Notes: generated by a model not told the origin, from the letters alone. DNA of 64,000 nt from Duganella sp. CF402 (GCF_900109645.1 NZ_FOBG01000001.1:558001-622000), one strand, 5' to 3'. Positions 1 through 8,903 are shown, counted from the stretch's first letter. Numbers and translations are program-made.

Positions 1-992
1 CCTGGCAGCGCCCAGCCGATGCGGTTGGCGGGACTGAGCGTCTTGGAGAAGGAGTTGCAGTGCAGGACCAGACCGCGCGTGTCGTAGTTTTTCAGCGAGG
101 TTGGATGGACATCGCCGTAGTACAGCTCGTGGTAGACGTCGTTCTCGATCACCGGCACGTCGTGCCGCGTCAGCATTTCCACCATCGCGCGCTTGCGCTC
201 ATCGCTCATCTGGAAGCCCAGCGGGTTCTGGAAATTGGGCATGACCATGCAGGCCGCCGCGCCTTGTTCAACGATGGCGCGCTCCAGCGCTTCGAGGTCG
301 ATGCCCTGTACCGGGTCGGTCGGGATCTCCACCGCGTGCATGCGCATGCGCTCAATCGCCTGCAGCAGCGCGTAATAGGTGGGCGACTCCACGGCGATTA
401 CGCTGCCCGGTGGCGCCACCGCTTGCAGGCAAAGATTGAGCGCCTCGGTGGCGCCGGTGGTGACGATGATTTCGCTGGCATCCACCGGAAGGCCGTTTTC
501 AAGATGCCGGCGGGCGATCTGGCGGATCAGTTCCGGGTTCCCCGGCGGCAGGTCGGCGGTCATGCCCATCTGGCCGACGCGGCGCGACAGCGCGTTGGCG
601 TACTGGTTCAGGCGCGCCCACGGGAACACGGCGGGATCGGGATACGGCGAACCCAGTGGCACGCTGCCCTGGTTGATCGAGCGCAGGGTCGTGAGCACGA
701 ATTCACTGGTGTCCAGCGTGTCGCCGCGCGCCATCTCGGCCGGGGCGATTGGTTCGTTGGCGGAGCTGCTGGCTTGTACGGTGGGTTTGCGGCGCACGAA
801 GTAGCCGGATTGCGGACGGCTCTCGATCAGACCCTGGCTCTCGAGCAGCAGGAAGGCGCGGATCACGGTTGAAACACTGAGGTTGTGGTGCTGGCTGGTC
901 TGGCGCACGGACGGGATCTTCTCACCCTCGCGGATCACGCCCTGGGCGATCTGGCTGGCGATATCGGCGGCCAGGGTTTCATACAATGTCAC
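1..992 (-). CDS. MocR/PdxR-type GntR regulator with aminotransferase-fold domain, 3' end outside window
   Basis: About 330 residues are visible on the minus strand; the C-terminus runs off the left edge. The N-terminal 70 residues are a GntR-type winged helix (GEKIPSVRQ, SVSTVIRAF, SRPQSGYFV). The rest is a fold-type I aminotransferase domain with the PLP-lysine motif SFSKTLSPANR, NPLGF and ENDVYHELYYG. MocR proteins are cytoplasmic PLP-sensing regulators of vitamin B6, amino-acid or taurine/GABA genes; the target cannot be told here. I chose the GTG at 992 because GGAGG lies just upstream; an in-frame ATG is lacking. It is divergent from the kinase gene at 1098, with 105 bases between them, so it could regulate that region or itself. 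Confidence 0.9.
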   Translation of the reverse strand, partial: MTLYETLAADIASQIAQGVIREGEKIPSVRQTSQHHNLSVSTVIRAFLLLESQGLIESRPQSGYFVRRKPTVQASSSANEPIAPAEMARGDTLDTSEFVLTTLRSINQGSVPLGSPYPDPAVFPWARLNQYANALSRRVGQMGMTADLPPGNPELIRQIARRHLENGLPVDASEIIVTTGATEALNLCLQAVAPPGSVIAVESPTYYALLQAIERMRMHAVEIPTDPVQGIDLEALERAIVEQGAAACMVMPNFQNPLGFQMSDERKRAMVEMLTRHDVPVIENDVYHELYYGDVHPTSLKNYDTRGLVLHCNSFSKTLSPANRIGWALP

Positions 993-1019
993 TTCGGCCT
1001 CCAGTTTTTGCGCTACCTC

Positions 1020-1062
1020 ATACCAGAGTATAGGATGCAAGACAGGAAAACCACACTATAAT
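1020..1062 (+). promoter_or_regulatory. Palindromic operator and -10 box before the kinase operon
   Basis: The sequence ATACC-AGA-GTATA lies at 1020-1032 and a perfect TATAAT at 1057-1062. No good -35 box lies 17 bases upstream (GATGCA), which suggests an activator-dependent promoter. The palindrome centre would be about 43 bases before the predicted transcription start, a usual class II activator position. The same ATACC-N3-GTATA sequence occurs at 3172-3184. Confidence 0.5.
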
Positions 1063-1097
1063 TTAGTAGGTTGCCAATATAACCCATAAGGATAGGC

Positions 1098-2558
1098 ATG
1101 TTTCGGGTACCCCGCACTCCCTGGATGTCTGCGCTGCTGATTATGCTCATGCTGTTGATCTTTGCGATCGACACTTTCTCGCCGCTCGACATGGCCATCG
1201 CCGTGATGTACGTGGTGGTGGTGCTGCTATCGGCCAGCATCTGGGGTCGGCGCGGGGTGCTGCAGGTGACTGCGGGTTGTATCGGCCTGACCGTGCTGTC
1301 CTACGTGCTGACGCACAGCGAGGCCTTTTCGGCGGCCGCCTCCGGCCGCCTGCTGGTCGGCCTGCTGGCGATCGTCGTGACTTGTGTGCTGGTGCTGCGC
1401 GGGCAGGCCGCCACCAACGAATTGCTGGCGCGCGAGGAAGCCCTGCGCCGCAGCGAGGCCTTCCTGGCTGGCACCCAGCGCATCAGCAAAACCGGCAGCT
1501 TCAGTTTCAAGACGCCCAGCGGCGAAATGCACTGGTCGGACGAAGCGGCCCGCATCTACGGCTATCCGCTGGATCTGCCACCGACGATGGAACGGGTGTT
1601 GGCCCACACTGCGCCGGAAGATCGCGGCATCGTGCAGGCGTCGATGGAGCAGTCGCTGCGCGGCGAGAGCGAGGTCGAAGTACGCCATCGCCTGCTGATG
1701 CCGGACGGTGAACTGAAATACGTGCACGTGCTGGCGCGTCCGCGCCACAACAAGGATGGCGAGCTGGAATACCTCGGCGCGTTGACCGACGTCACGGCAG
1801 CGGTGCTGGCGGAGCAGGCACTGCACCGTTCGCAGGTGCAGTTGGCGCACGCCACCCGCGTCACTATGCTGGGCGAGCTGGCTGCGTCCATCGCCCACGA
1901 AGTCAATCAGCCGCTGGCCGCCATCTCCACCAACGGCGAGGCCTGCCTGCGCTGGCTGAATCGCCCACAGCCGGAGCTGGACGAGGCCCGCAGCACCGTC
2001 ACCAGCATCCTGGAATCGAGCGCGCGCGCCACCGGCGTGATCCGGCGCATACGCGCGCTGGCGCGCCGCAGCGAGCCGCAGCAGGCGGAATTGGATCTGA
2101 AGTCGGTGGTGGAGGAGAGCGTGGACCTGGTCCGGCGCGAACTGAATAACCACCATGTGGCCCTGATGCTCGGCCTGCCGGCCGGCTTGCCGCCGGTGCT
2201 GGGCGACCGCGTGCAGCTGCAGCAGGTGTTAATCAATCTGTTGATGAACGCGATACAGGCCATGTCGGCATGCCAGCCCGGGCAGGCCGTGTTGACAGTG
2301 CAGGCGCATCGCAATGCCGAGGGGGCGCTGCAGGTGAGCGTGAGCGATTCCGGCCCCGGCATCCCGCCGGCCGCAGCTCCGCGCCTGTTCGAGGCCTTCT
2401 ACAGCACCAAGGAGGACGGCATGGGTATGGGCCTGCCGATCTGCCGCTCCATCATTGAAAACCACGGCGGCCGTATCTGGGCCAAGCCGGCCACGCCGGA
2501 TAGCCCGGTGGCCGGCGCCACCATCTACTTCACGCTGCCCGTCCATGAACCAGATTGA
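1098..2558 (+). CDS. Membrane PAS sensor histidine kinase
   Basis: A 486-residue sensor kinase. Residues 10-100 hold about four hydrophobic membrane segments with little periplasmic sequence. A PAS domain follows (about 125-240; GYPLDLPPTMERVLAHTAPED, then a PAC-like YLGALTDVT). The H-box is SIAHEVNQPLAAI with phospho-acceptor His267, the N-box LLMNAIQAM, then DSGPGIP and GMGMGLPICR of the ATPase domain. The H-box type is that of FixL/DctB/TodS-like kinases. It starts at ATG 1098 after AAGGA. The gene overlaps the response regulator at 2545 by 14 bases, so the two are a translationally coupled pair. The ligand is unknown. Confidence 0.93.
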   Translation: MFRVPRTPWMSALLIMLMLLIFAIDTFSPLDMAIAVMYVVVVLLSASIWGRRGVLQVTAGCIGLTVLSYVLTHSEAFSAAASGRLLVGLLAIVVTCVLVLRGQAATNELLAREEALRRSEAFLAGTQRISKTGSFSFKTPSGEMHWSDEAARIYGYPLDLPPTMERVLAHTAPEDRGIVQASMEQSLRGESEVEVRHRLLMPDGELKYVHVLARPRHNKDGELEYLGALTDVTAAVLAEQALHRSQVQLAHATRVTMLGELAASIAHEVNQPLAAISTNGEACLRWLNRPQPELDEARSTVTSILESSARATGVIRRIRALARRSEPQQAELDLKSVVEESVDLVRRELNNHHVALMLGLPAGLPPVLGDRVQLQQVLINLLMNAIQAMSACQPGQAVLTVQAHRNAEGALQVSVSDSGPGIPPAAAPRLFEAFYSTKEDGMGMGLPICRSIIENHGGRIWAKPATPDSPVAGATIYFTLPVHEPD

Positions 2559-3168
2559 TTATTCCGACTCGCTGATCTACATCGTCGACGACGAGGCGCC
2601 GCTGCGCGACGCCATCTCCAGCCTTTTGCGCTCGGTCGGCATGCAGGTGGCCAGTTTCTCGTCGGTGGCGGCGTTCCTGGCCGAGCCGCGCAAGGAGTTG
2701 ACCAGTTGCCTGCTGCTCGACGTGCGCATGCCGGGCGTGAGCGGCCTGGATTTCCAGGCCGAGTTGAATCGCGACGGCGTGGCATTGCCCATCATTTTCA
2801 TGAGTGGGCACGGCGATATTCCGATGTCGGTGCGGGCCATGAAGGCCGGCGCGGTTGATTTTCTGGCAAAGCCGTTCCGCGACCAGGACCTGCTGGATGC
2901 GATCCACGTCGCGCTGGCGGCCGACCGCGAACGCCGCCAGCGCGACCAGGCCCGCCACGGCATCACCGCGCGCTACGCCACCCTGACTCCGCGCGAGCGC
3001 GAGATCATGGCGCTGGCCGCGCGTGGCCTGATGAACAAGCAAATCGCCGGCGAGGTGGGCACCAGCGAAATTACCGTCAAAATCCACCGTGGCAATGCCA
3101 TGCGCAAGATGCAAGCCAAGACCTTCGCGGACCTGGTGCGCATGGCCGAAGCGCTTGGTTTAGCCTGA
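2545..3168 (+). CDS. FixJ-type response regulator (receiver plus LuxR-type HTH)
   Basis: A 207-residue regulator. The receiver has the acidic pair DDE (15-17), phospho-acceptor Asp59 in LLLDVRMPG, and Lys109 in FLAKPF. The C-terminal LuxR/FixJ HTH begins at TLTPREREIMALAARG and continues with NKQIAGEVGTSEITVKIHR. The start is ATG 2545 inside the kinase 3' end; an upstream in-frame extension exists but would place a spurious basic stretch before the receiver. It is the obvious partner of the kinase at 1098. Two matching palindromes flank this operon (1020-1032 and 3172-3184) and are candidate binding sites. Confidence 0.93.
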   Translation: MNQIDYSDSLIYIVDDEAPLRDAISSLLRSVGMQVASFSSVAAFLAEPRKELTSCLLLDVRMPGVSGLDFQAELNRDGVALPIIFMSGHGDIPMSVRAMKAGAVDFLAKPFRDQDLLDAIHVALAADRERRQRDQARHGITARYATLTPREREIMALAARGLMNKQIAGEVGTSEITVKIHRGNAMRKMQAKTFADLVRMAEALGLA

Positions 3169-3170
3169 CC

Positions 3171-3214
3171 TATACCCTCGTATAATTTTCACAAACTGTC
3201 CCTGGCTGTATTGT
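3171..3214 (+). promoter_or_regulatory. Second ATACC-N3-GTATA palindrome before the receiver/EAL/chemoreceptor operon
   Basis: TATAC-CCTC-GTATA is a perfect palindrome at 3171-3184 and shares ATACC-N3-GTATA with the site at 1020-1032. A weak -10 (TATTGT, 3209-3214) would put the palindrome centre about 43 bases upstream of the start, the same geometry as the first site. A TATAAT at 3181-3186 overlaps the palindrome and is an alternative -10, in which case the site would be repressive. Confidence 0.4.
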
Positions 3215-3266
3215 TCTCCCATGCGCTGGATGGCCGCGAGTCGCCGTCCGAACATGGGAGTAGCCA

Positions 3267-3668
3267 GTGTCTTATCCGGATCCACAATCTTTTAATATCG
3301 CCATCGTCGACGACGACGCCGCAGTGCGCGTCGGTTTGCGCAGCCTGCTGCGTTCCTACGGTCATGCGGTTGAAGTCTACGAACGCGCGGAGGCCCTGCT
3401 GGCGGCCGGCGCGCTCGATCAACACCAGATCATCATCACCGACCTGCAAATGCCGGGCATGAGCGGCATCGAGCTGCTGGAGCAGTTGCGCCGCGACGGC
3501 AATCCAGTGCCGGTGATCCTGATGACCGCATTCCCGGAAGCCGCCCTGCGCAAGCGCGCATTCCAGGGCGGCGCCACCTGCTTTCTGAGCAAGCCCTTTG
3601 AAGCGAACGAACTGCTGCTGTGCCTGAAAAACGCCAGCGGCAGCGACACCAATCACGCCGAGGAATAA
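3267..3668 (+). CDS. Stand-alone receiver-domain protein
   Basis: A 133-residue single receiver domain: DDD acidic cluster (15-17), Asp59 in IIITDLQMPG, the Thr of LMTAFP and Lys109 in FLSKPF, so all phosphorylation residues are present. It has no output domain. It is FixJ-N-like and may be phosphorylated by the kinase at 1098, acting by protein contact on the downstream EAL protein or chemoreceptor. The start is GTG 3267 with GGGAG six bases upstream. It ends four bases before the next gene, so it opens an operon with the genes at 3673 and 5615. Confidence 0.88.
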   Translation: MSYPDPQSFNIAIVDDDAAVRVGLRSLLRSYGHAVEVYERAEALLAAGALDQHQIIITDLQMPGMSGIELLEQLRRDGNPVPVILMTAFPEAALRKRAFQGGATCFLSKPFEANELLLCLKNASGSDTNHAEE

Positions 3669-3672
3669 TCCC

Positions 3673-5601
3673 ATGAATCACACCACCAGCAGTTCGCGCC
3701 GATTGATTTACATTTTGCTGCTGCTGGTGATTATCGCCAGCATCACGCTGTCGGTGTTCATGGAGCGCACCGCGCACAATATCCGCCGCAACGAGACGCC
3801 GCTACTGAACAACACCATTCCGCAGCTGCGCTACCTCGGCGACTTCGAAAGCGCCGTACTGCGTTACCAGTTGGCCTTTTCCAAACGCTTCACCGATTCG
3901 ATTACGCCGGACCGCTTCCAGTTTTTGGAAAGCATGGGCCGCAGCGAAATCGACGCCGCTCTCGCGCAACTGCGCCCCAGCCTGGGCGATGGCCCGGAGC
4001 TGGGTGCACTGCGCGAAAGCTACCAGCGCATCATCGAGATGGCCCCAGAGTTTGAGCGCAATATCGGTGATAACCCGGCCGCTGCGCGCGCGATACTGAT
4101 CAAGATGAACGAGGAAGTCAAGCGCCTGCGCCTGCGTATCGATGAAATGCAGCAGCGCGTCGAGGAAGCGATCCACGACAGCGGCAGCATGGCCAACCAC
4201 GCCATCGGCTGGATCACCGGACTGGTACACGTGTTCGACGTGCTGGCCCTCGTCACCTGCTTGTTCATGATGTACCACGTTCGTGCCCGGGTGCGGGTGG
4301 AGGACGAATTGAGCCATCAGGCCAGCCATGATCCGCTCACCGGCCTTGCCCATCGCCGCAGCTTCGAGGCGCGCCTTGCCTCGCTGCCGGAGGTGCCGCA
4401 CGTGGTGGTGCTGGGGACGATCGATCGTTTCTCGCGCATCGTCGGCGGCTTTGGCCATGCGTTTGGCGACCGCGTGATGATCGGACTGGCGCAACGCATA
4501 CGCGGCGCGGCCGAACGCAGCGGCGGCGAGGTATTCCGTCTGGATGGCGCCAACTTCGCCATCCTGTACCGCATGGCGTGCGAGGACGTGGCGTTTGCCG
4601 AGGCCCTCGCTGGCCTGCGCGACGAAGTGTGCAGCCCTTACGATTGCGAGGGCCATGAAATCTTTACCACCTTGAGTCTCGGTGCGGTCAGCTTTCCGCT
4701 GCACGGCGAAACGCCCGGCACCTTGCTGCGCAATGCCGACGCCGCGCTGCAAGCGGCGCGCAAATCGGGCGGCGACAAGCTGGTGGTCTATTCGCAGCAG
4801 CTCAACGCCGAAGCGGGCGAGCGTCTGGACATGGAGTCGCTGCTGCGCCACGCGGTGGAGCGCAATGAGCTGGAGCTGCATTATCAACCGCAGCAGGCAC
4901 TCGGCGACGGCGCCTTGATCGGCTTCGAGGCGCTGGTGCGCTGGCGCCGTCATGGCAAGCTGATTTCGCCGGCGGAGTTCATTCCACTGGCCGAGGAATC
5001 GGGCTTGATCGTCGCCATCGGTAACTGGGTGCTGGAAGAAGCTTGCCGCCAGATCAGCGTGTGGCAGGCGGAGACCGGCCAGCGCGTGGTGATCGCGGTG
5101 AATATCTCGCCGCGCCAGTTTGCCGCGCCGGGCTTCCTCGCACACCTGGAAGATTTGCTGGCGACTACTCATGTCGATCCGTCCTGCCTTGAACTGGAGA
5201 TTACCGAAAGCGTGATGGTGGACGACGCCGAAAGCGCCATCGCCTTGCTGCAGCGCCTGCGCACGCTGGGCCTCAAGCTGGCGATCGACGATTTTGGCAC
5301 TGGTTATTCCAGCCTGGCCTACCTGTCGCGCTTCCCGATTCATAAACTGAAAATCGACCAGTCTTTCGTCCGCAACATGCACGCGGTGAGCGAGCAGGGC
5401 GCCATCGTGCAGGCCACCATCGGCCTGGGGCACAGCCTGGGTCTGACCGTGATCGCCGAGGGCGTGGAGACCGAGACCCAGCGCGCCATGTTGAGCAACT
5501 GGCGCTGCGACGAGATCCAGGGCTATCACTACAGCCGTCCGTTACCGGCGGCATCCGCATTGAACTTCCTCGAAGGAAGCCTGCAGCTGCAGGCAGCATA
5601 A
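3673..5601 (+). CDS. c-di-GMP phosphodiesterase with degenerate GGDEF and intact EAL
   Basis: A 642-residue membrane protein: transmembrane helix about 12-28, a helical periplasmic region (30-175, four-helix-bundle type), a second helix about 177-200, GGDEF fold about 215-380 and EAL about 395-635. The GGDEF signature reads DGANF (in FRLDGANFAI), and the usual Asn-Asp of the substrate site is Val-Gly (RIVGGFGH), so cyclase activity is very unlikely. The EAL part keeps FEALVRW, NISPRQF, EITESV, IDDFGTGYSSL, KIDQSFV, AEGVET and QGY, so it should hydrolyse c-di-GMP. The start is ATG 3673 after GAGGAA. It is followed after 13 bases by the chemoreceptor gene. Confidence 0.92.
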   Translation: MNHTTSSSRRLIYILLLLVIIASITLSVFMERTAHNIRRNETPLLNNTIPQLRYLGDFESAVLRYQLAFSKRFTDSITPDRFQFLESMGRSEIDAALAQLRPSLGDGPELGALRESYQRIIEMAPEFERNIGDNPAAARAILIKMNEEVKRLRLRIDEMQQRVEEAIHDSGSMANHAIGWITGLVHVFDVLALVTCLFMMYHVRARVRVEDELSHQASHDPLTGLAHRRSFEARLASLPEVPHVVVLGTIDRFSRIVGGFGHAFGDRVMIGLAQRIRGAAERSGGEVFRLDGANFAILYRMACEDVAFAEALAGLRDEVCSPYDCEGHEIFTTLSLGAVSFPLHGETPGTLLRNADAALQAARKSGGDKLVVYSQQLNAEAGERLDMESLLRHAVERNELELHYQPQQALGDGALIGFEALVRWRRHGKLISPAEFIPLAEESGLIVAIGNWVLEEACRQISVWQAETGQRVVIAVNISPRQFAAPGFLAHLEDLLATTHVDPSCLELEITESVMVDDAESAIALLQRLRTLGLKLAIDDFGTGYSSLAYLSRFPIHKLKIDQSFVRNMHAVSEQGAIVQATIGLGHSLGLTVIAEGVETETQRAMLSNWRCDEIQGYHYSRPLPAASALNFLEGSLQLQAA

Positions 5602-5614
5602 TTAGGAGATTGCC

Positions 5615-7273
5615 ATGAAATGGTTCTGCAACCTGAAGATCGCCAAGAAACTCAACGTGGTGGTCGCCGCCGTGCTGGCGCTGATGATGGCGCTGGGTGT
5701 GTTTTCCGTGTTCCAGCTGTATGAACTGGACCGCGTGACCAACGAGATTAACCACCGCTGGGCGCCGGGCGTACGCAATGCGCTCGAAGTCAAGTACGGC
5801 CTGACGCGCTTCCGCACCTTTGAGCTGTTCCACGTGGTGTCGACCGAGCCGGACATCCTGCGCAAGTACGAGCAGGACATGGAAAACCAGATGCAGCAGG
5901 TGCAGCAGTCCCTCACCGCGTATGGATCGCAGCCGCGCAGCAGCGAGGAGATGGCGATTATCGGCCGCTTGCAAACCTCGCTGAGCGCCTATCGCGGCGC
6001 GGTGCGGCAAGTGGTGGCGCTGTCGCGCAGCGGCGATGACATCGGCGCGCTGGCGGTGGTGCGCGGCGAGTCGCGCAAATATGATTTCGAGGCCATGAAC
6101 CTGATTGACAAGCTGGTGGCGATCAACGAGAGCGGCAGTGCGCAGGCGGCGCAATCGGCGGACCAGACCTACCTGCATGCGCGCCACCTGATTTTCGGCT
6201 TCATGGCGGGGGCGCTGGTGCTTGGCCTGCTGATGGCCGGCCGGGTGGCGCGACTGATCTCGGCGCCCTTGGCGCGCGCCGTGGAAGTGGCGCGCCGCGT
6301 GGCGGAGGGCGACTTGCGGGTTGATCCTGAGGTGGCGGGCAAGGATGAAACGGCGGAACTGCTGCGCGCCATGAACAAGATGAGCGCCAACCTGCAAGTC
6401 ATCGTGACGCAGGTGCGCAGTGGCACCGACACCATCGCCACGGCGTCGGCACAGATCTCGGCCGGCACTGCCGATCTGGCGCAACGCACCGAGGGGCAGG
6501 CGGCCACGCTGGAAGAAACCGCAGCCACGGTGGAAGAACTGACGACGACCGTCGCCGCCAACGCCGACAAGGCGCAGCAAGCCTACAAGCTGATGGATCA
6601 AACCGCGACGGTGGCGCGCGAAGCGGAAGTCGCGGTATCGACGGTGACGGCGATCATGGAGCGTATCAATACATCGTCGCGCAAGATCGGCGACATCGTT
6701 GGCCTGATGGACAGCATCGCGTTCCAAACCAATTTGCTGGCCTTGAACGCTGCGGTGGAGGCGGCGCGCGCCGGTGAGCATGGCCGTGGTTTCGCCGTGG
6801 TCGCCGGCGAGGTAAGGGCGCTGGCCCAGCGCAGCGCGCAGTCGGCCAAGGAAATCAAGGACTTGATCGCGCACTCGCTGCAAGAGGTCAGCGGCGGCAG
6901 CCGCGCGGTGCAAGACGCCGGCGCCACCATCGACGATGTGGTAAAGGGCGTGCTGCGCGGCGCCGCGCTGATGGGCGACATCAGCAACGGCACGCGCGAG
7001 CAAAGCCTTGGGCTGCAACTGGTGAACCGCACGCTGGCCACGATGGACGGCGTCACCCAGCAAAACGCCACCCTGGTGGAAGAATCGCTGGCCGCCATCG
7101 TCTCCCTGCAAGAACAAGCCGAACGCCTGGCCCGCAGCGTGAGCCTGTTCAAACTGGCCGCTCCGCGCGAAGCGTTGACCGTGATCGAAATGCCGGTAAC
7201 GGCAACGCCAAGGGCGAAAGCTCGCCCGGTACCGTCGAACAACGGCCTCAATTACATCGCGGGGCTGGTCTGA
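5615..7273 (+). CDS. Methyl-accepting chemotaxis protein
   Basis: A 552-residue transmembrane chemoreceptor: first helix about 13-33, a four-helix-bundle ligand domain (35-187), second helix about 189-210, a HAMP domain to about 262, then the long signalling coiled coil with the conserved hairpin NLLALNAAVEAARAGEHGRG and FAVVAGEVRALAQRS. The C-terminus (NGLNYIAGLV) lacks a CheR/CheB-binding pentapeptide of NWETF type. The start ATG 5615 follows AGGAG. Its place after the EAL gene suggests motility and c-di-GMP are coupled in this operon. The ligand cannot be predicted. Confidence 0.95.
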   Translation: MKWFCNLKIAKKLNVVVAAVLALMMALGVFSVFQLYELDRVTNEINHRWAPGVRNALEVKYGLTRFRTFELFHVVSTEPDILRKYEQDMENQMQQVQQSLTAYGSQPRSSEEMAIIGRLQTSLSAYRGAVRQVVALSRSGDDIGALAVVRGESRKYDFEAMNLIDKLVAINESGSAQAAQSADQTYLHARHLIFGFMAGALVLGLLMAGRVARLISAPLARAVEVARRVAEGDLRVDPEVAGKDETAELLRAMNKMSANLQVIVTQVRSGTDTIATASAQISAGTADLAQRTEGQAATLEETAATVEELTTTVAANADKAQQAYKLMDQTATVAREAEVAVSTVTAIMERINTSSRKIGDIVGLMDSIAFQTNLLALNAAVEAARAGEHGRGFAVVAGEVRALAQRSAQSAKEIKDLIAHSLQEVSGGSRAVQDAGATIDDVVKGVLRGAALMGDISNGTREQSLGLQLVNRTLATMDGVTQQNATLVEESLAAIVSLQEQAERLARSVSLFKLAAPREALTVIEMPVTATPRAKARPVPSNNGLNYIAGLV

Positions 7274-7283
7274 ATGTATTTGA

Positions 7284-7316
7284 TGTATGCTGGCGTTTTA
7301 GGTACCGGAGCATACA
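7284..7316 (+). promoter_or_regulatory. Inverted repeat overlapping the FecR-domain gene ribosome site
   Basis: TGTATGCT (7284-7291) and AGCATACA (7309-7316) are perfect 8-base inverted arms with a 17-base spacer. The right arm covers part of the GGAG at 7307-7310, the likely ribosome binding site for ATG 7321. It could be an operator or an RNA hairpin that limits translation. There is no T-run, so it is not an intrinsic terminator. Confidence 0.4.
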
Positions 7317-7320
7317 GGCC

Positions 7321-7986
7321 ATGCGGCGCATCTATCTGAGTTTAATGCTGATGTTCGGCGCGGCAGGCGTGCAGGCCGCGCAAGTTGCCGGCGTGGTGGT
7401 GCAAGCCAGCGGCGCGATGAGCGCGCGCTCGCCGTCTGGCGCGGTCAAGGCTTTGCAGGTGAAGTCGGAAGTGGAGAGCGGCGATACGCTGGTCACTGCC
7501 GCCGGCGCTTATGCGGTAGTGCGGTTCATCGACAACAGCGAGCTGGCGCTGAAGCCGGGAACCACGGTGAAGATCGACCAGTTCGCGTTTGATGAGGCCA
7601 AGCCGGAAACGGATCGCGCAGCCTATACGCTGGTGAAGGGCGGCCTGCGTTCCATTACCGGCCTGCTGGGCAAGCGTAACAAGGACAAGTTTGCGATGAA
7701 GACGCCCAGCGCCACCATCGGCATACGCGGCACCACTTTCTTCCTCGAATACCTGACCGGCAAGGGTGACGTCGATGCCTCGCCCGGCCTGGAGCCGGGC
7801 TTGCATGTCCACGTGAGTACCGGCGGCATCTCCATCGTCAACGGCGCCGGCGAGTTTCGCTACGATACCGGGCAGTTTGGTTTCATCAAGGATGACAAGA
7901 CCAAGCCGGTGAAGATGTTCACCAATCCGGGCATGCAGTTCACTCCACCTGCATCCTTCGGCGATGCCGAACGCCTCGCACCGTGA
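7321..7986 (+). CDS. Secreted FecR-domain protein
   Basis: A 221-residue protein with a signal peptide (about 1-19, ending VQAAQ) and a FecR-type beta domain: VESGDTLVTAAGAYAVVRF, LALKPGTTVKI, GGLRSITGLLGK, TPSATIGIRGTTF. It has no cytoplasmic or transmembrane part and no sigma factor beside it, so it is not a FecIR-type signal transducer. Such stand-alone FecR-domain proteins are periplasmic or surface proteins of unsettled role, often found near adhesins or adenylate-cyclase-like proteins. Its stop shares a base with the LysR start (TGATG at 7984-7988). Confidence 0.85.
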   Translation: MRRIYLSLMLMFGAAGVQAAQVAGVVVQASGAMSARSPSGAVKALQVKSEVESGDTLVTAAGAYAVVRFIDNSELALKPGTTVKIDQFAFDEAKPETDRAAYTLVKGGLRSITGLLGKRNKDKFAMKTPSATIGIRGTTFFLEYLTGKGDVDASPGLEPGLHVHVSTGGISIVNGAGEFRYDTGQFGFIKDDKTKPVKMFTNPGMQFTPPASFGDAERLAP

Positions 7987-8903
7987 TGGACAGGCTGGAT
8001 GCATTGAAGGTGTTTTGCGCCGTGGTGGACACGGGCGGTTTTAGCCGCGCCGCCGCCAAGCTGGGGATTTCAACATCGTCGGTCACGCATCAAATCGGCC
8101 AGCTTGAGACGCACTTTGGCGTCAAGCTATTAAACCGCACCACGCGCAGCATGTCGCTGACCGACGAGGGCCGCCGCTGCGTCGAGCAAGCGCGCCGCCT
8201 GCTGGACGAGATGGATGACCTGGAGTCGAGTTTGAGCGACTCGCTGCACGAGCCGCGCGGCAGCCTGCGTGTCGACATGCCCGGCATCCTGGCGCAGCGC
8301 TACGTGGCGCCGGCCTTGCCGCGCTTCCTGGCCGCCTATCCTGAACTGAGCGTGCGCCTCACGGCCAGCGACCGCTTGATCGACATGGTGGACGAGGGCG
8401 TGGACGTGATGCTGCGGATCGGCGAGCTACCCGATTCCTCGCTGGTCGGCCGCAGCATCTTCAAGAATCACTACGTCTGCTGCGCCTCGCCCGATTTCCT
8501 CGCCCGGCACGGCAAGCCGGAACACCCGGACGATCTTGAGCTGCTGCCATGCCTGACCTTCCTCTATCCCAAGGCGCGCCAGTTGCGGCCCTGGAGCTTC
8601 CAGCAAGACGGCCAGCCATTCACCACCATGCCGCGCGGCGCGGTCGCTATGGATCACGTGGATTCGCTGATTGAAATGGCGGTGCAGGGCGGCGGCATCG
8701 TGCAGCACCTGTCGGTGTCGCTGATTGCGCAGCTACGCAGCGGCGCGCTGGTGCCCGTGCTGGAACAGTGGCAGGCTGCGGGGCCGGACGTCTCTGCGCT
8801 GTACCCGCAGCGTCAACAGCGCGCCGCCAGGATCAAGGTGTTTGTCGATTTCGTCGAGGACGTGTTCAAGTCCGCCGCAGCTTCTTTGCCGCCATCGGCT
8901 TGA
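7986..8903 (+). CDS. LysR-family transcriptional regulator
   Basis: A 305-residue LysR protein: N-terminal winged helix (ALKVFCAVVDTGGFSRAAAKL, SVTHQIGQLE, KLLNRTTRSMSLTDEGR) and the periplasmic-binding-like effector domain with LRVDMPGILAQRYVAPALPRF. This is the CrgA/DsdC-like subgroup common in Burkholderiales. I prefer ATG 7986 over the GTG at 7983 because of the TGATG coupling to the preceding gene. The last 38 bases overlap the end of fur on the other strand. The target is unknown. Confidence 0.93.
   Translation: MDRLDALKVFCAVVDTGGFSRAAAKLGISTSSVTHQIGQLETHFGVKLLNRTTRSMSLTDEGRRCVEQARRLLDEMDDLESSLSDSLHEPRGSLRVDMPGILAQRYVAPALPRFLAAYPELSVRLTASDRLIDMVDEGVDVMLRIGELPDSSLVGRSIFKNHYVCCASPDFLARHGKPEHPDDLELLPCLTFLYPKARQLRPWSFQQDGQPFTTMPRGAVAMDHVDSLIEMAVQGGGIVQHLSVSLIAQLRSGALVPVLEQWQAAGPDVSALYPQRQQRAARIKVFVDFVEDVFKSAAASLPPSA

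Noticed and set aside
7321..7986. FecR-domain protein as part of a FecIR surface-signalling system
   Set aside because: There is no sigma factor nearby and no membrane helix apart from the signal peptide, and the siderophore receptor at 13847 lacks a visible signalling extension.
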